Virus record (IMG/VR): IMGVR_UViG_3300009152_001153
Location: 1-35,205 of that record
Length of the DNA stretch: 35,205 bases
Reading direction: 5' to 3' (one strand)
Origin: a virus
The notes under the pieces are model-generated. The model saw only the letters and a list, made by a program, of their open reading frames with translations, was not told the DNA's origin and made no database searches. Positions 1 to 8,266 of this stretch are shown here, piece after piece. How positions within the stretch are numbered: the first letter of the stretch is position 1; each line of letters opens with the position of its first letter. A program made the translations under genes and the position numbers.

Positions 1-60
1 ACCAAAGGTAAAACCAAGGGCACTATGATTAGCATGAAAGGCGGCGGTTACGCCTGTTAA
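1..60 (+). CDS. 3' end of a phage protein (partial)
   Basis: The first 19 codons are open in frame 1 and end at TAA 58-60. The visible tail is rich in Lys, Gly and Thr and ends in GGGYAC. The gene starts before the window. It sits directly upstream of a head-tail block, so it is probably another small late protein or the end of a head protein. The function cannot be told from 19 residues. Confidence 0.55.
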   Translation, partial: TKGKTKGTMISMKGGGYAC

Positions 61-63
61 ATT

Positions 64-312
64 ATGATGCCAAGTCGTGGAATGGGTGACATGCTACCCA
101 GTAAAATGCCTAAAGCTGTACGCAAGTCGCGTAGAGATGACACCGACTTTACGCAATACGCGGAAGGTGGGCCTGTTGGCCTTTATGCCAACATTAACGC
201 TAAACGTAAGCGGATAGCCGCTGGTTCAAAAGAGAAGATGCGTAAGCCCGGATCTAAAGGTGCTCCTACTGCTGACGCTTTTGTTCAATCTGCAAAGACT
301 GCTAAAAAATGA
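64..312 (+). CDS. Small basic phage protein
   Basis: This 82-residue protein is very rich in Lys and Arg. It has a central YAEGGPVGLYANINAKRKR segment and a Lys-rich C-terminus. I recognise this kind of short basic protein from many uncultured podovirus-like genomes, where it sits beside head-tail genes, but I know no function for it. A DNA-contacting or minor head role is only a guess. Two tandem ATG codons (64 and 67) are possible starts and no strong ribosome binding site is visible. Its stop overlaps the next start (ATGA at 309-312), so the two genes are likely translationally coupled. Confidence 0.75.
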   Translation: MMPSRGMGDMLPSKMPKAVRKSRRDDTDFTQYAEGGPVGLYANINAKRKRIAAGSKEKMRKPGSKGAPTADAFVQSAKTAKK

Positions 313-1235
313 CCACTACCGGCTCCACCCTCTTTAACATGGATTTTACGGAGATTGCTGAAGAGGCGTGGGAGCGGGCTGGTCGTGAGATGCGTACTGG
401 TTATGACTTGAGAACTGCCCGTCGTTCAATGAACTTGATGACTATTGAGTGGCAGAACAAGGGCATCAACATGTGGACTATTGAGCAGGGATTCATTAAC
501 TTGACCCCCGGCTTAGCCACTTATGCTCTTCCTACAGATACCATTGATTTGCTTGAACAAGTTATTCGTACAGGTTCAAATACATCTTCAACGCAAGCTG
601 ATTTAAGTATTACTCGTATTAGTGTTTCTACCTATGCGACTATTCCTAATAAACTACAGCAAGCTAGACCTATTCAAGTATGGGTTCAACGTCTTTCCGG
701 TCAGGTTAACCCAACAAATACGGTTCTTAATGGTGCAATTACTTCTACCGATACAACGATTACGCTTGACTCGGTAGTTGGACTAGCTGGATCAGGGTTT
801 ATTCGTTTAGAGTCTGAAGACATTTACTACACATACCTCACAGGTAATGTTTTAGGTGGTGTATTTCGTGGCCAAAATAATACAACTGCCGCATCCCATG
901 TGGACGGAACAGCGGTATATGTTCCTCAACTTCCTGCTGTAACTGTATGGCCAACGCCAGATAACAGCACACCATATCAGTTTGTTTACTACCGTTTCCG
1001 TCGTATTCAAGATGCTGGCGCTGGTGTAGAAACAGCAGACATGAACTTTAGGTTTTTACCTTGTGTTGTGGCTGGATTGGCCTATCACATTGCAGTTAAA
1101 ACACCAGAATTAATGCCTCGCATTCAAATGCTGAAGCAGATTTACGATGAGACCTTTGAGATTGCTGCAGGCGAAGACCGTGAAAAGGCAGCAATTAGGT
1201 TTGTTCCTAGACAGATGTTTATTGGTAGCAGTTAA
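309..1235 (+). CDS. Head-tail adaptor-like protein (P22 gp4-like)
   Basis: This 308-residue protein has an alpha-helical N-terminal part (about residues 10-60) with EEAWERAGREMRTGYDLRTA and a WTI-containing loop. A beta-rich middle follows, and a helical C-terminus contains a CVVAGLAYHIA-type helix. This arrangement resembles the P22 gp4/packaged-DNA stabilisation adaptors that sit under the portal. An inserted beta segment at about residues 130-205 looks like an added surface domain. The position after small head-region proteins and before a second adaptor-like gene fits. The start at 309 overlaps the upstream stop as ATGA. Phage structural role is secure; the exact homology assignment is moderate. 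Confidence 0.6.
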   Translation: MTTTGSTLFNMDFTEIAEEAWERAGREMRTGYDLRTARRSMNLMTIEWQNKGINMWTIEQGFINLTPGLATYALPTDTIDLLEQVIRTGSNTSSTQADLSITRISVSTYATIPNKLQQARPIQVWVQRLSGQVNPTNTVLNGAITSTDTTITLDSVVGLAGSGFIRLESEDIYYTYLTGNVLGGVFRGQNNTTAASHVDGTAVYVPQLPAVTVWPTPDNSTPYQFVYYRFRRIQDAGAGVETADMNFRFLPCVVAGLAYHIAVKTPELMPRIQMLKQIYDETFEIAAGEDREKAAIRFVPRQMFIGSS

Positions 1236-1648
1236 TGGGTAATCGTTTTGCATCCGGCAAAAAAGCGATTGCCATGTGCGACCGCTGTGGACAGCAGTTT
1301 TTATTGAAGACGCTTAAGACTGAGATCATTAAGCAACGTAAATATCAACTATTGGTCTGTGGTGAATGTTGGGATCCGGATCAGCCTCAGTTAATGTTGG
1401 GTACGTTTCCTGTAGATGATCCACAAGCTTTACGTAATCCACGACGGGATACAACTTATGTAACGGCTGGTGTAAATGGTTTACAGCTTTACCCTGTTGA
1501 CAGTCCTTCCGGTGGTGTTCCAACTGGTGGTTCTAGAGATATTCAATGGGGCTGGTATCCGGTTGGCGGAGCCAGTAATTTTGATGCAGGAATGACACCA
1601 AACTACTTGGTGGCAACGACATTTGTTGGTACAGTAACGGTAAGTTAA
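1235..1648 (+). CDS. Zinc-ribbon phage protein
   Basis: This 137-residue protein has two CxxC pairs, C15/C18 (CDRC) and C42/C45 (CGEC), spaced as a zinc ribbon. The stretch after it, WDPDQPQLMLGTFPVDDPQALRNPRRD in pieces, is a segment I recognise from phage head-tail regions. The C-terminal half is Gly-rich and beta-like. It probably belongs to the virion or its assembly, but no specific function is known to me. The start overlaps the upstream stop as TAATG at 1233-1237. The 3' end is followed by a strong AAGGAG site serving the next gene. Confidence 0.65.
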   Translation: MGNRFASGKKAIAMCDRCGQQFLLKTLKTEIIKQRKYQLLVCGECWDPDQPQLMLGTFPVDDPQALRNPRRDTTYVTAGVNGLQLYPVDSPSGGVPTGGSRDIQWGWYPVGGASNFDAGMTPNYLVATTFVGTVTVS

Positions 1649-1658
1649 GGAGATTATT

Positions 1659-1844
1659 ATGGGATACAGAACAGCAGCCGATGGAATTGCCAAAAAAGGT
1701 AAAACTGAAGGTACAAATTTGGGTAACAGTGGCCCCACTCAAAAAGAAATGATGGGTGGTAAAAAGACTTCAGGCGTTACCGGAATGGAAATGCGTAAAG
1801 TTGGTCGTAACATGGCTCGTGCTAACAATCAAAAGCGAGGCTAA
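1659..1844 (+). CDS. Small basic phage protein
   Basis: A 61-residue, Lys/Gly-rich protein ending in EMRKVGRNMARANNQKRG. It has a clear AAGGAG Shine-Dalgarno sequence about 8 bases before ATG 1659. Like the genes at 64 and 1847 it is basic and of low complexity, with KG and TSG-type motifs. I know no function. The conserved position between head-tail genes suggests a minor virion component or DNA-binding factor. Confidence 0.6.
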   Translation: MGYRTAADGIAKKGKTEGTNLGNSGPTQKEMMGGKKTSGVTGMEMRKVGRNMARANNQKRG

Positions 1845-1846
1845 TC

Positions 1847-2113
1847 ATGGCTACATTTAGCAAAAAGATGATGGGCAAAGAAGTTGGCGATGCTAAGGTC
1901 TATGCCAAACCACACACTATGACTGGCAAAGCAGTATCTGTTTCTGCTAATCCCGGTAGTGGCTCTAACCGCAGTAAGCTTGAAAACTTAGACCTTAGCG
2001 TTGGTGCTGAAAGTAAATCTGCTGGTGATGAAAAAGTTAAAACTAGCGGCATTAAAGTTCGTGGTACTGGTGCGGCTACTAAAGGCTTGATGGCTCGCGG
2101 CCCAATGGCTTGA
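1847..2113 (+). CDS. Small basic phage protein
   Basis: An 88-residue, Lys/Gly/Ser-rich protein whose C-terminus, GTGAATKGLMARGPMA, resembles the ends of other short proteins in phage head-tail clusters. It starts 2 bases after the preceding stop, so translation is likely coupled. No catalytic or membrane motif is visible. It makes a third small basic protein within the first 2.1 kb (with 64-312 and 1659-1844). Function unknown. Confidence 0.6.
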   Translation: MATFSKKMMGKEVGDAKVYAKPHTMTGKAVSVSANPGSGSNRSKLENLDLSVGAESKSAGDEKVKTSGIKVRGTGAATKGLMARGPMA

Positions 2114-2123
2114 GGTTTAAATA

Positions 2124-2975
2124 ATGGCAATGACATACGCTCAACTTGTAGCTGCGGTAGTTGATTACACGCAGAACACGTTTGATACGACCACTATCAA
2201 TACGATGATTAAGCAGGCGGAGCAGCGCATCTATAACACGGTGCAAATTGCCAACTTGCGTAAGAACGTAACGGGCGTTTTGTCTACTGGTAATAAGTAC
2301 TTAGCTTGTCCAGAAGATTTTCTCTCGACATACAGTCTTGCTGTATACCCGTATAACACTACAACAGCGACCGGAACTTCTGGTGCCAAGACTATTGTTG
2401 TTGCTAGTAATACGGGGATAGAAAAAGGACAGCAGGTTACGGGTACTGGTATTGGGACTAACGCAACTGTGCGTAGTATTAACGGGACTACGATTACTTT
2501 GACAGTTGCTAACAGTGGTACTGTATCTGGAACAATGATATTCCAAGGTGACTTTAAATATCTTTTAAACAAAGATGTTAATTTTATGCGTGAGGCGTAT
2601 CCTTTAACTGCTCAAACATCTGAGCCAGTTCACTACGCCATCTTTGGCCCACAGTCTACAAACGTTAATGAGTTGTCATTCATTATGGGGCCAACGCCTA
2701 ATGCTAACTATAACGCTGAGTTGCATTACTACTACTATCCAGAATCTATTTGCACTACTAGCACTACATGGTTAGGTGATAACTTTGATTCTGCATTGCT
2801 TTATGGAACACTTTCTGAAGCTGGCGTTTACATGAAGAGTGCTCCTGATGATGGTATGTATAAGATGTACCAAGAACGGTACGTTCAGGCTATTGCACTT
2901 CTTAAGAACTTGGGTGATGGTAAACAACGTATGGATGCTTATCGAGATGGTCAGGTACGAGTGGCGGTCTCATGA
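2124..2975 (+). CDS. Head-tail adaptor protein (SU10 adaptor-like)
   Basis: A 283-residue protein. The N-terminal helix (about residues 5-45, AQLVAAVVDYTQ then IKQAEQRIYNTV) and the following GNKYLACPEDFLS segment are the pattern of the SU10/gp6-type adaptors that bridge portal and tail. Residues about 80-145 are a Thr/Gly/Val-rich beta insertion (repeated T-I-V and TGTG motifs) that looks like an Ig-like or surface domain inserted in the adaptor core. The C-terminus returns to helices with YQERYVQAIALLKNL. A GAGG site precedes the start. The stop overlaps the next gene as ATGA at 2972. Confidence 0.6.
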   Translation: MAMTYAQLVAAVVDYTQNTFDTTTINTMIKQAEQRIYNTVQIANLRKNVTGVLSTGNKYLACPEDFLSTYSLAVYPYNTTTATGTSGAKTIVVASNTGIEKGQQVTGTGIGTNATVRSINGTTITLTVANSGTVSGTMIFQGDFKYLLNKDVNFMREAYPLTAQTSEPVHYAIFGPQSTNVNELSFIMGPTPNANYNAELHYYYYPESICTTSTTWLGDNFDSALLYGTLSEAGVYMKSAPDDGMYKMYQERYVQAIALLKNLGDGKQRMDAYRDGQVRVAVS

Positions 2976-3388
2976 GCAATATTCTCCAAACTCAGACTAC
3001 TAGCTTTAAAAAAGAGCTATATACAGGCGTTCATAACTTATCTACCAATACGTTAAAGATTGCTTTGTATACGGCTAATGCTGATTTAAACGAATCAACC
3101 ACTGTTTACACGACCACCGCAGAGGTGACGGGCACAGGATACGTTGCAGGCGGTGTGGCCTTGACTGGCGTAACCATTAACTCATCTGGGTTTACAGCTT
3201 ACGTAGACTTTTCTGATGTAGTGTTTAACGCATCTGTTACGGCACGTTGTGCTTTGATCTACAACGTTACTCAGGGTAATAAATCTATTGCTGTGTTGGA
3301 CTTTGGGTCTGACAAAACATCTACCAATTTCACCATCACAATGCCTGCTAACACAGCGTCAGCAGCATTGATTCGTTCTTCCAATTAA
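2972..3388 (+). CDS. Phage structural protein, probable decoration/tail
   Basis: A 138-residue beta-rich protein. The N-terminus has FKKELYTGVHNLSTNTLKIA followed by a VYTTTAEVTGTGY strand pair, a pattern I know from small structural proteins of many tailed phages. No enzymatic motif is visible. The start overlaps the adaptor stop as ATGA and the gene is followed by an AAGGAG site for the next one. It likely forms a decoration or tail component; the precise position in the particle cannot be read from sequence. Confidence 0.6.
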   Translation: MSNILQTQTTSFKKELYTGVHNLSTNTLKIALYTANADLNESTTVYTTTAEVTGTGYVAGGVALTGVTINSSGFTAYVDFSDVVFNASVTARCALIYNVTQGNKSIAVLDFGSDKTSTNFTITMPANTASAALIRSSN

Positions 3389-3398
3389 GGAGTTTCCT

Positions 3399-3968
3399 AT
3401 GACCATGGACAAAATTACCGCTACAGATAAAGTGGAAGCGGTTACTAAATACAACACAATGCCTGAAGATACGATGGGTATTGGTGGCCATTACACGGCT
3501 ATTTGCTATAGCGCAGATGGTTTTGTTAAGTGGGTAGATGAAATTGACAACATTGTCACAACTGTTGGCCGCAACTTCACTTTAGATACAGCCTTTGGAA
3601 ATTCCGCTGGCGGCGCAGTTGTGATGGGTTTAAAAGGTACTGGTACAGCAGTAGCTGCTGACACCCAAGCATCTCATGCAAGTTGGTTAGAAGTTGGTTT
3701 AGCTAACGCCCCTACGTATTCAGGAAATCGTCCTACGCCATCGTTTAGTGCGGCTTCAGCGGGTAGCAAGGCAACGTCCTCTGCCGTGTCATTCTCTATG
3801 ACAAGCACAGGTACTGTAGCCGGTTGCTTTATTAACATTGGCGGTAGCGCAACTAAAGACAATACAACAGGAACGTTGTTTTCTGCTGGTGATTTTTCTA
3901 GTTCTAAGTCTGTTGTGTCAGGCGATACCATTGCGGTAACTTACACTGCCACATTAACAGCGACCTAA
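3399..3968 (+). CDS. Phage structural protein
   Basis: A 189-residue Ser/Thr/Gly/Ala-rich, beta-type protein. The N-terminal third contains a charged segment ending in GFVKWVDEIDNIVTTVGRNF; the rest is low-complexity beta sequence typical of tail or fibre proteins. It has a strong AAGGAG site 6-8 bases before ATG 3399. An in-frame ATG at 3405 is an alternative start. Position between other small structural genes supports a virion role; no known function. Confidence 0.6.
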   Translation: MTMDKITATDKVEAVTKYNTMPEDTMGIGGHYTAICYSADGFVKWVDEIDNIVTTVGRNFTLDTAFGNSAGGAVVMGLKGTGTAVAADTQASHASWLEVGLANAPTYSGNRPTPSFSAASAGSKATSSAVSFSMTSTGTVAGCFINIGGSATKDNTTGTLFSAGDFSSSKSVVSGDTIAVTYTATLTAT

Positions 3969-3969
3969 G

Positions 3970-4746
3970 ATGGCAACTGGATGGGGTGATCTTGCATGGG
4001 GTGATGGCTACTGGGGTGGCGCGGATGTCTACGCCGTTGATGTAACCGAATCCATGTCAGTCACCGCATCCGAGGCGGCAACAGCTAACTTTGGCGTTTC
4101 CATTACTGAGTCTGCGGCATATACAGAAGCTCAATCAGTATTGGCGACCTTTGCGGTGGCTAGAACAGAATCTGCGGCATACACAGAAGTTCAAATAGTA
4201 GCTGCAACGTTTGCTCAAAGTGTTACTGAAAGTGCATCCATTTCAGATACCAATGCGGCGGCAACAGCTTACACAGCCAGCGTATCGGATTCTGCGGCCA
4301 TCAGTTCTGCTGAGTCAGCTACGGCAAACTTCCCTGTATCTGTTACAGAAAATGCCAACATTGCAACTGTAGAACAAGCTGTAGCTACGTTTTTAGGTAG
4401 TGTTACTGAATCTATTTCTGTAGCAGAAGTGGCTTTGGCTACGTTGATTATGACCATTAATGAGTCTATGTCAGCGTTGGACAGCACCACGGTTGGTACG
4501 TTTTATACTGAGTTTCTTAATGAGTCTGTATCTATTGTAGATACGCCAACTGCAATCACTGGTTATGGTGTAAACAGAACTGAGACAATGGCAATTACTG
4601 ACACAAACAGTGGACGCAATTTGTGGGAAGTAATAGATGACACAGAGACTGCAAACTGGCAAAATATCAGTAATCCACAAACACCGGGCTGGGCTGATAT
4701 AAGCAATACAGAAACTCCCGGTTGGACACAAATTTCTACACAGTAG
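3970..4746 (+). CDS. Repeat-containing tail/fibre-like protein
   Basis: A 258-residue protein with three parts. Residues 1-18 are Trp/Gly-rich (GWGDLAWGDGYWGG). Residues about 24-205 are roughly 20-22-residue repeats carrying TES or NES followed by a short Ala/Val/Ser helix- or strand-like stretch and ATF or TAY. The last 40 residues are a Trp-containing repeat in which W-x-x-I-S alternates with ETPGW or QTPGW. The repeats suggest an extended fibrous protein. It starts 1 base after the previous stop with no clear ribosome site of its own. Likely a tail appendage; not an enzyme by any visible motif. Confidence 0.6.
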   Translation: MATGWGDLAWGDGYWGGADVYAVDVTESMSVTASEAATANFGVSITESAAYTEAQSVLATFAVARTESAAYTEVQIVAATFAQSVTESASISDTNAAATAYTASVSDSAAISSAESATANFPVSVTENANIATVEQAVATFLGSVTESISVAEVALATLIMTINESMSALDSTTVGTFYTEFLNESVSIVDTPTAITGYGVNRTETMAITDTNSGRNLWEVIDDTETANWQNISNPQTPGWADISNTETPGWTQISTQ

Positions 4747-4755
4747 GAGCAATAA

Positions 4756-5577
4756 ATGGCAAATACATCCCTAATCGGTCTAACCCTTCCAGCCACAGGC
4801 ACACTGTCTGGGCAGTGGGGAGACACAGTTAATAACGCCATCTCGCAGATCATTGACGTTGCGGTAGCTGGTACGCAGACAATCTCCACTGATGCAGACA
4901 TTACGCTGACCCTAACTACGGGTACATACGCAAGTACAGGTTTGACTGGTAATAGCTCACAGTACGCAGTGATCTTATGGACGGCTGGCGGTACAGCTAC
5001 AAGAACTATTACAGTCCCTGCACAGTCTAAGACTTACGTTGTTATCAATAAAACGTCTAGCACTCAGTCAATTACCATTCAAGGTACGACTGGAACAGGC
5101 GTTACTGTGGCGGCTGGTACACGGGCTATTGTGGCTTGGGACGGTGTTAACTTTGTAAACGTAGGCGGCGGATCGGCTGGCGGTTCTACAACTCAAGTCC
5201 AGTACAACAGTAGCGGTTCATTTGCTGGTTCTGCAAATATGACGTTTGACGGCACTAAGTTGACTGTTGGTAACATTCTGGATTCCGGCTTGACAGCAAG
5301 CAAGCCTGTATTCACAGACGCTAGTAAGAACTTGGTATCTACTGGAACTCTTGGTGTGGATCAAGGCGGTACAGGGCTTTCTACAACTACAGCTTATAGT
5401 GTGGTGTTTACTGGTACTACAGCTACAGGTAACTTCCAAGCTACGGCTGGCCCCGGTACATCAGGGTATATTTTGACAAGTAATGGCGCAGGAGCGTTAC
5501 CAACTTTTCAAGCCCCAGCAGCTTCTGGCGCTACCAAGGGTCAGGCAATCGCATTCTCAATGATCTTCGGTCTGTAA
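4756..5577 (+). CDS. Tail fibre-like protein
   Basis: A 273-residue Thr/Gly/Ser-rich beta protein. The N-terminal LTLPATGTLSGQWGDTVNNA segment is typical of phage tail-fibre N-termini. A mid-region GGSTTQVQYNSSGSFAGSAN repeat-like segment and a following TFDGTKLTVGNI strand resemble fibre shaft motifs. The C-terminus is short and hydrophobic. It has a good AGGAG site before ATG 4756. Neighbours on both sides are structural. Probably an adhesion or fibre subunit; receptor unknown. Confidence 0.65.
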   Translation: MANTSLIGLTLPATGTLSGQWGDTVNNAISQIIDVAVAGTQTISTDADITLTLTTGTYASTGLTGNSSQYAVILWTAGGTATRTITVPAQSKTYVVINKTSSTQSITIQGTTGTGVTVAAGTRAIVAWDGVNFVNVGGGSAGGSTTQVQYNSSGSFAGSANMTFDGTKLTVGNILDSGLTASKPVFTDASKNLVSTGTLGVDQGGTGLSTTTAYSVVFTGTTATGNFQATAGPGTSGYILTSNGAGALPTFQAPAASGATKGQAIAFSMIFGL

Positions 5578-5586
5578 GGAACCATC

Positions 5587-5964
5587 ATGGCAAATCCAAA
5601 TATTGTTAACGTTACGACCATCACTGGTAACACAACGTATTTAACACCCGGCAACACAACAGCTAACACCTTGCTGTCTAACGCCGCATCTTCTGGCTTG
5701 GTCTACAAGATTAACCAGATCGTGTGTGCTAATGTGAACGGCTCAAGTGCAGTAAATGCAACGGTGGCAATTAACAGTTTAGCTGCCGGCGCAGGTACAA
5801 ACTACCCAATTATTTCTACGATCTCAGTGCCAGCTAGTGCATCTGTGATTGCTGTAGATAAGACCACGGCGGTTTACCTGATGGAGAACTCATCCATTGT
5901 GGTGACATCGGGCACAGCAAGCGGTATCACTTACACGATCAGCTACGAATCTATCCAAAGCTGA
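5587..5964 (+). CDS. Small phage structural protein
   Basis: A 125-residue beta-rich protein (INQIVCANVNGSSAVNATVAI, then STISVPASASVIAVDKTT). It has alternating hydrophobic strands and no charge-rich or catalytic motif. This pattern recurs in small proteins between fibre genes of uncultured phages. It begins 9 bases after the preceding stop behind an AAGG site. It is followed at once by the first RCC1 propeller gene, so it may be part of the same tail appendage. Confidence 0.55.
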   Translation: MANPNIVNVTTITGNTTYLTPGNTTANTLLSNAASSGLVYKINQIVCANVNGSSAVNATVAINSLAAGAGTNYPIISTISVPASASVIAVDKTTAVYLMENSSIVVTSGTASGITYTISYESIQS

Positions 5965-5976
5965 TAGGGGAACAGT

Positions 5977-7104
5977 ATGTCTATAAGACAAATGTTTCCG
6001 GGGAGTATTGTTAAGCCGGGGTTTAATCCTCTGGGGGCGCAGACTGCTTCAACTTTATTAAGTTTATTCAGTTGGGGATATAACAATCATGGACAACTTG
6101 GTATAAATAGTTTAACAACTTATAGTTCGCCTCAGCAAGTTGGCGCTTTAACTGATTGGCTTACTGTTGCTTGTGGCTATTACCATAATGTTGCTACAAA
6201 AAATGACGGAACATTATGGACTTGGGGTTGGAATAGCACTGGACAACTTGGACTTGGTAATACAACACAGTATTTATCTCCAAAACAAGTGGGCGCACTA
6301 ACTTCTTGGTCTACAGTTTCGGCTGGAGGGGGTACTACTGCCGCAATTAAAACAGATGGAACCCTATGGACTTGGGGATATAACAACTCTGGTCAACTTG
6401 GTTTAGGTAATACTGCAAGCCGTTCGTCTCCAAATCAAGTTGGTGCATTAACAAATTGGTCATCTATTGCTGTTTTAGTCCGTTCAACTTTAGCAGTTAA
6501 AACAGATGGCACTTTATGGTCTTGGGGTCAAGGTTCTTTTGGGAATTTAGGTCTTGGTAACACCACAAATTATTCCAGTCCTAAACAAGTAGGTGCATTG
6601 ACCGCATGGTTAAAAGTTGCTGGTGGTTTTTACTCTTCTATTGCAATTAAAACAGACGGAACTCTTTGGTCTTGGGGATATAACTTTCGAGGTCAATTGG
6701 GTTTAGGGGACACAACTAACCGTTCTAGCCCCGTGCAAGTAGGTATACTTACTAATTGGTTAAGCGCAACTTGTGGTTATGTTAATAGCGTTGCCGTTAA
6801 GACTGACGGTACTTTGTGGACTTGGGGGGGTGGTAATCAAGGCGGGTTGGGTCTTGGTAATACAACTAATTATTCTTCGCCCAAACAAGTAGGTGCACTG
6901 ACCAATTGGTTAAATGTTTCTGCTGGAAACTATTTTTGTGGCGCAGTAAAAACAAATGGAACAGCTTGGACTTGGGGAGCTAACGGATTTGGTGAACTTG
7001 GTTTAGGGGACACAACTGCCCGTTCTAGCCCTACGCAAATTGGATCGTTAACAACTTGGTCTAAACTTACATGCAGTATTGGACACTACAGTTTAGGTCT
7101 ATAA
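5977..7104 (+). CDS. RCC1-type seven-bladed propeller protein A1
   Basis: A 375-residue protein. After a 30-residue N-terminus containing KPGFNPLGAQT (residues 13-23) it is built from seven repeats of about 50 residues. Each has the RCC1 signature: GTLWxWG, four variable residues, GQLGLGNTT, SSPKQVGALT and W. The last repeat ends in a half-blade, which would close the ring with the N-terminal SLFSWG strand. Seven blades is the canonical RCC1 number. In eukaryotes RCC1 is a nucleotide exchange factor; here, between fibre and tail-assembly genes, it more likely acts as a binding or adhesion domain on the virion (inference). A GGGGA ribosome site precedes ATG 5977. Paralog of the gene at 10029. 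Confidence 0.85.
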   Translation: MSIRQMFPGSIVKPGFNPLGAQTASTLLSLFSWGYNNHGQLGINSLTTYSSPQQVGALTDWLTVACGYYHNVATKNDGTLWTWGWNSTGQLGLGNTTQYLSPKQVGALTSWSTVSAGGGTTAAIKTDGTLWTWGYNNSGQLGLGNTASRSSPNQVGALTNWSSIAVLVRSTLAVKTDGTLWSWGQGSFGNLGLGNTTNYSSPKQVGALTAWLKVAGGFYSSIAIKTDGTLWSWGYNFRGQLGLGDTTNRSSPVQVGILTNWLSATCGYVNSVAVKTDGTLWTWGGGNQGGLGLGNTTNYSSPKQVGALTNWLNVSAGNYFCGAVKTNGTAWTWGANGFGELGLGDTTARSSPTQIGSLTTWSKLTCSIGHYSLGL

Positions 7105-7108
7105 AATC

Positions 7109-8266
7109 ATGGCAACACAAACAATAGTTTCAGGCGTTCAATACTCAGGCATCTGGACAATGCAACAGGTGAATGCCGCTATTGCGGCTAATACTTGGCC
7201 TAGCCCGCCGGGGCCAGCTTTGTATACATGGGGCGCTAACTATGGTGCACAACTTGGTTTAGGCAACACAACAGCATATTCTTCACCAAAACAAGTTGGT
7301 TCTTTAATTACATGGGCTAGTGTTTCTGGTGGTGCAACTTTTACTTTTGCAATCAAATTAGACGGTACTTTGTGGTCATGGGGTCGCAATGGTGCTGGGC
7401 AATTAGGTTTAGGTAATGTTACTTACTACTCATCTCCAAAACAAGTTGGTGCTTTAACAAATTGGTTAAAAGTTTCAGCAGGGTCGTATTCTTGTGCCGC
7501 TATTAAAACCGATGGAACTATATGGTCGTGGGGGAATGGTCAAAACGGTAAATTGGGTCTTGGAAACACCACCTATTATTCTTCCCCAAAACAAATTGGA
7601 TCATTAACTAATTGGGCAAATGTTGCCGTTGGTGATGAACATGTTATAGCATTAAAAACTGACGGAACACTTTGGTCTTGGGGTAGCGGATCAAGTGGTC
7701 GTTTAGGGTTAAATGATTTAACAAATCGTTCATCCCCTGTCCAAATTGGCGCTCTTACATCATGGGTAAATTTAGAAGCTGGGTTTGCCAACTCGCAAGC
7801 AATCCAATCTAATGGAACATTGTGGTCATGGGGATTGGGTAGTTTTGGTGGATCTGGTCTAGGTAATACTACTACTTACTCATCTCCTAAACAAATTGGA
7901 GCATTAACAACATGGTTAAAAGTGTCTACTGGTTATCAATTTACTTTAGCTATTAAAACAGATGGCACTTTGTGGTCTTGGGGTAAATGCAACACTGGAC
8001 AATTAGGGCTTGGTAATAGCACATATTATTCATCACCCAAGCAAGTTGGTGCTCTAACTGCGTGGAGTAATTCAAGTTGTGGTTTGTATCACTCAATTTC
8101 CACTAAAACAGATGGAACTCTTTGGTCGTGGGGTAACAATAATTATGGACAACTTGGTTTAGGAGACACTACTAATCGAAATAGTCCTAATCAAGTTGGT
8201 AGTTTGACAACATGGCTTAGCACTTCTGCTGGCTCTTACCATACAGTAACAATTAAAACAACATGA
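7109..8266 (+). CDS. RCC1-type seven-bladed propeller protein B1
   Basis: A 385-residue protein with seven RCC1-like repeats of about 50 residues, from LYTWGANYG to LWSWGNNNYGQLG. The N-terminus differs from the A type: VSGVQYSGIW (residues 7-16) then an Ala-rich linker to the first blade. This N-terminus recurs in the gene at 11148, including a 19-base identical DNA stretch. Blade 4 carries an NRSSPVQ loop, shared with blade 4 of B2. The gene starts 4 bases after A1 stops with no clear ribosome site, so coupling is likely. Its stop overlaps the fusion enzyme start (ATGA at 8263). Likely a surface adhesin of the virion; the function is inferred from context. Confidence 0.85.
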   Translation: MATQTIVSGVQYSGIWTMQQVNAAIAANTWPSPPGPALYTWGANYGAQLGLGNTTAYSSPKQVGSLITWASVSGGATFTFAIKLDGTLWSWGRNGAGQLGLGNVTYYSSPKQVGALTNWLKVSAGSYSCAAIKTDGTIWSWGNGQNGKLGLGNTTYYSSPKQIGSLTNWANVAVGDEHVIALKTDGTLWSWGSGSSGRLGLNDLTNRSSPVQIGALTSWVNLEAGFANSQAIQSNGTLWSWGLGSFGGSGLGNTTTYSSPKQIGALTTWLKVSTGYQFTLAIKTDGTLWSWGKCNTGQLGLGNSTYYSSPKQVGALTAWSNSSCGLYHSISTKTDGTLWSWGNNNYGQLGLGDTTNRNSPNQVGSLTTWLSTSAGSYHTVTIKTT

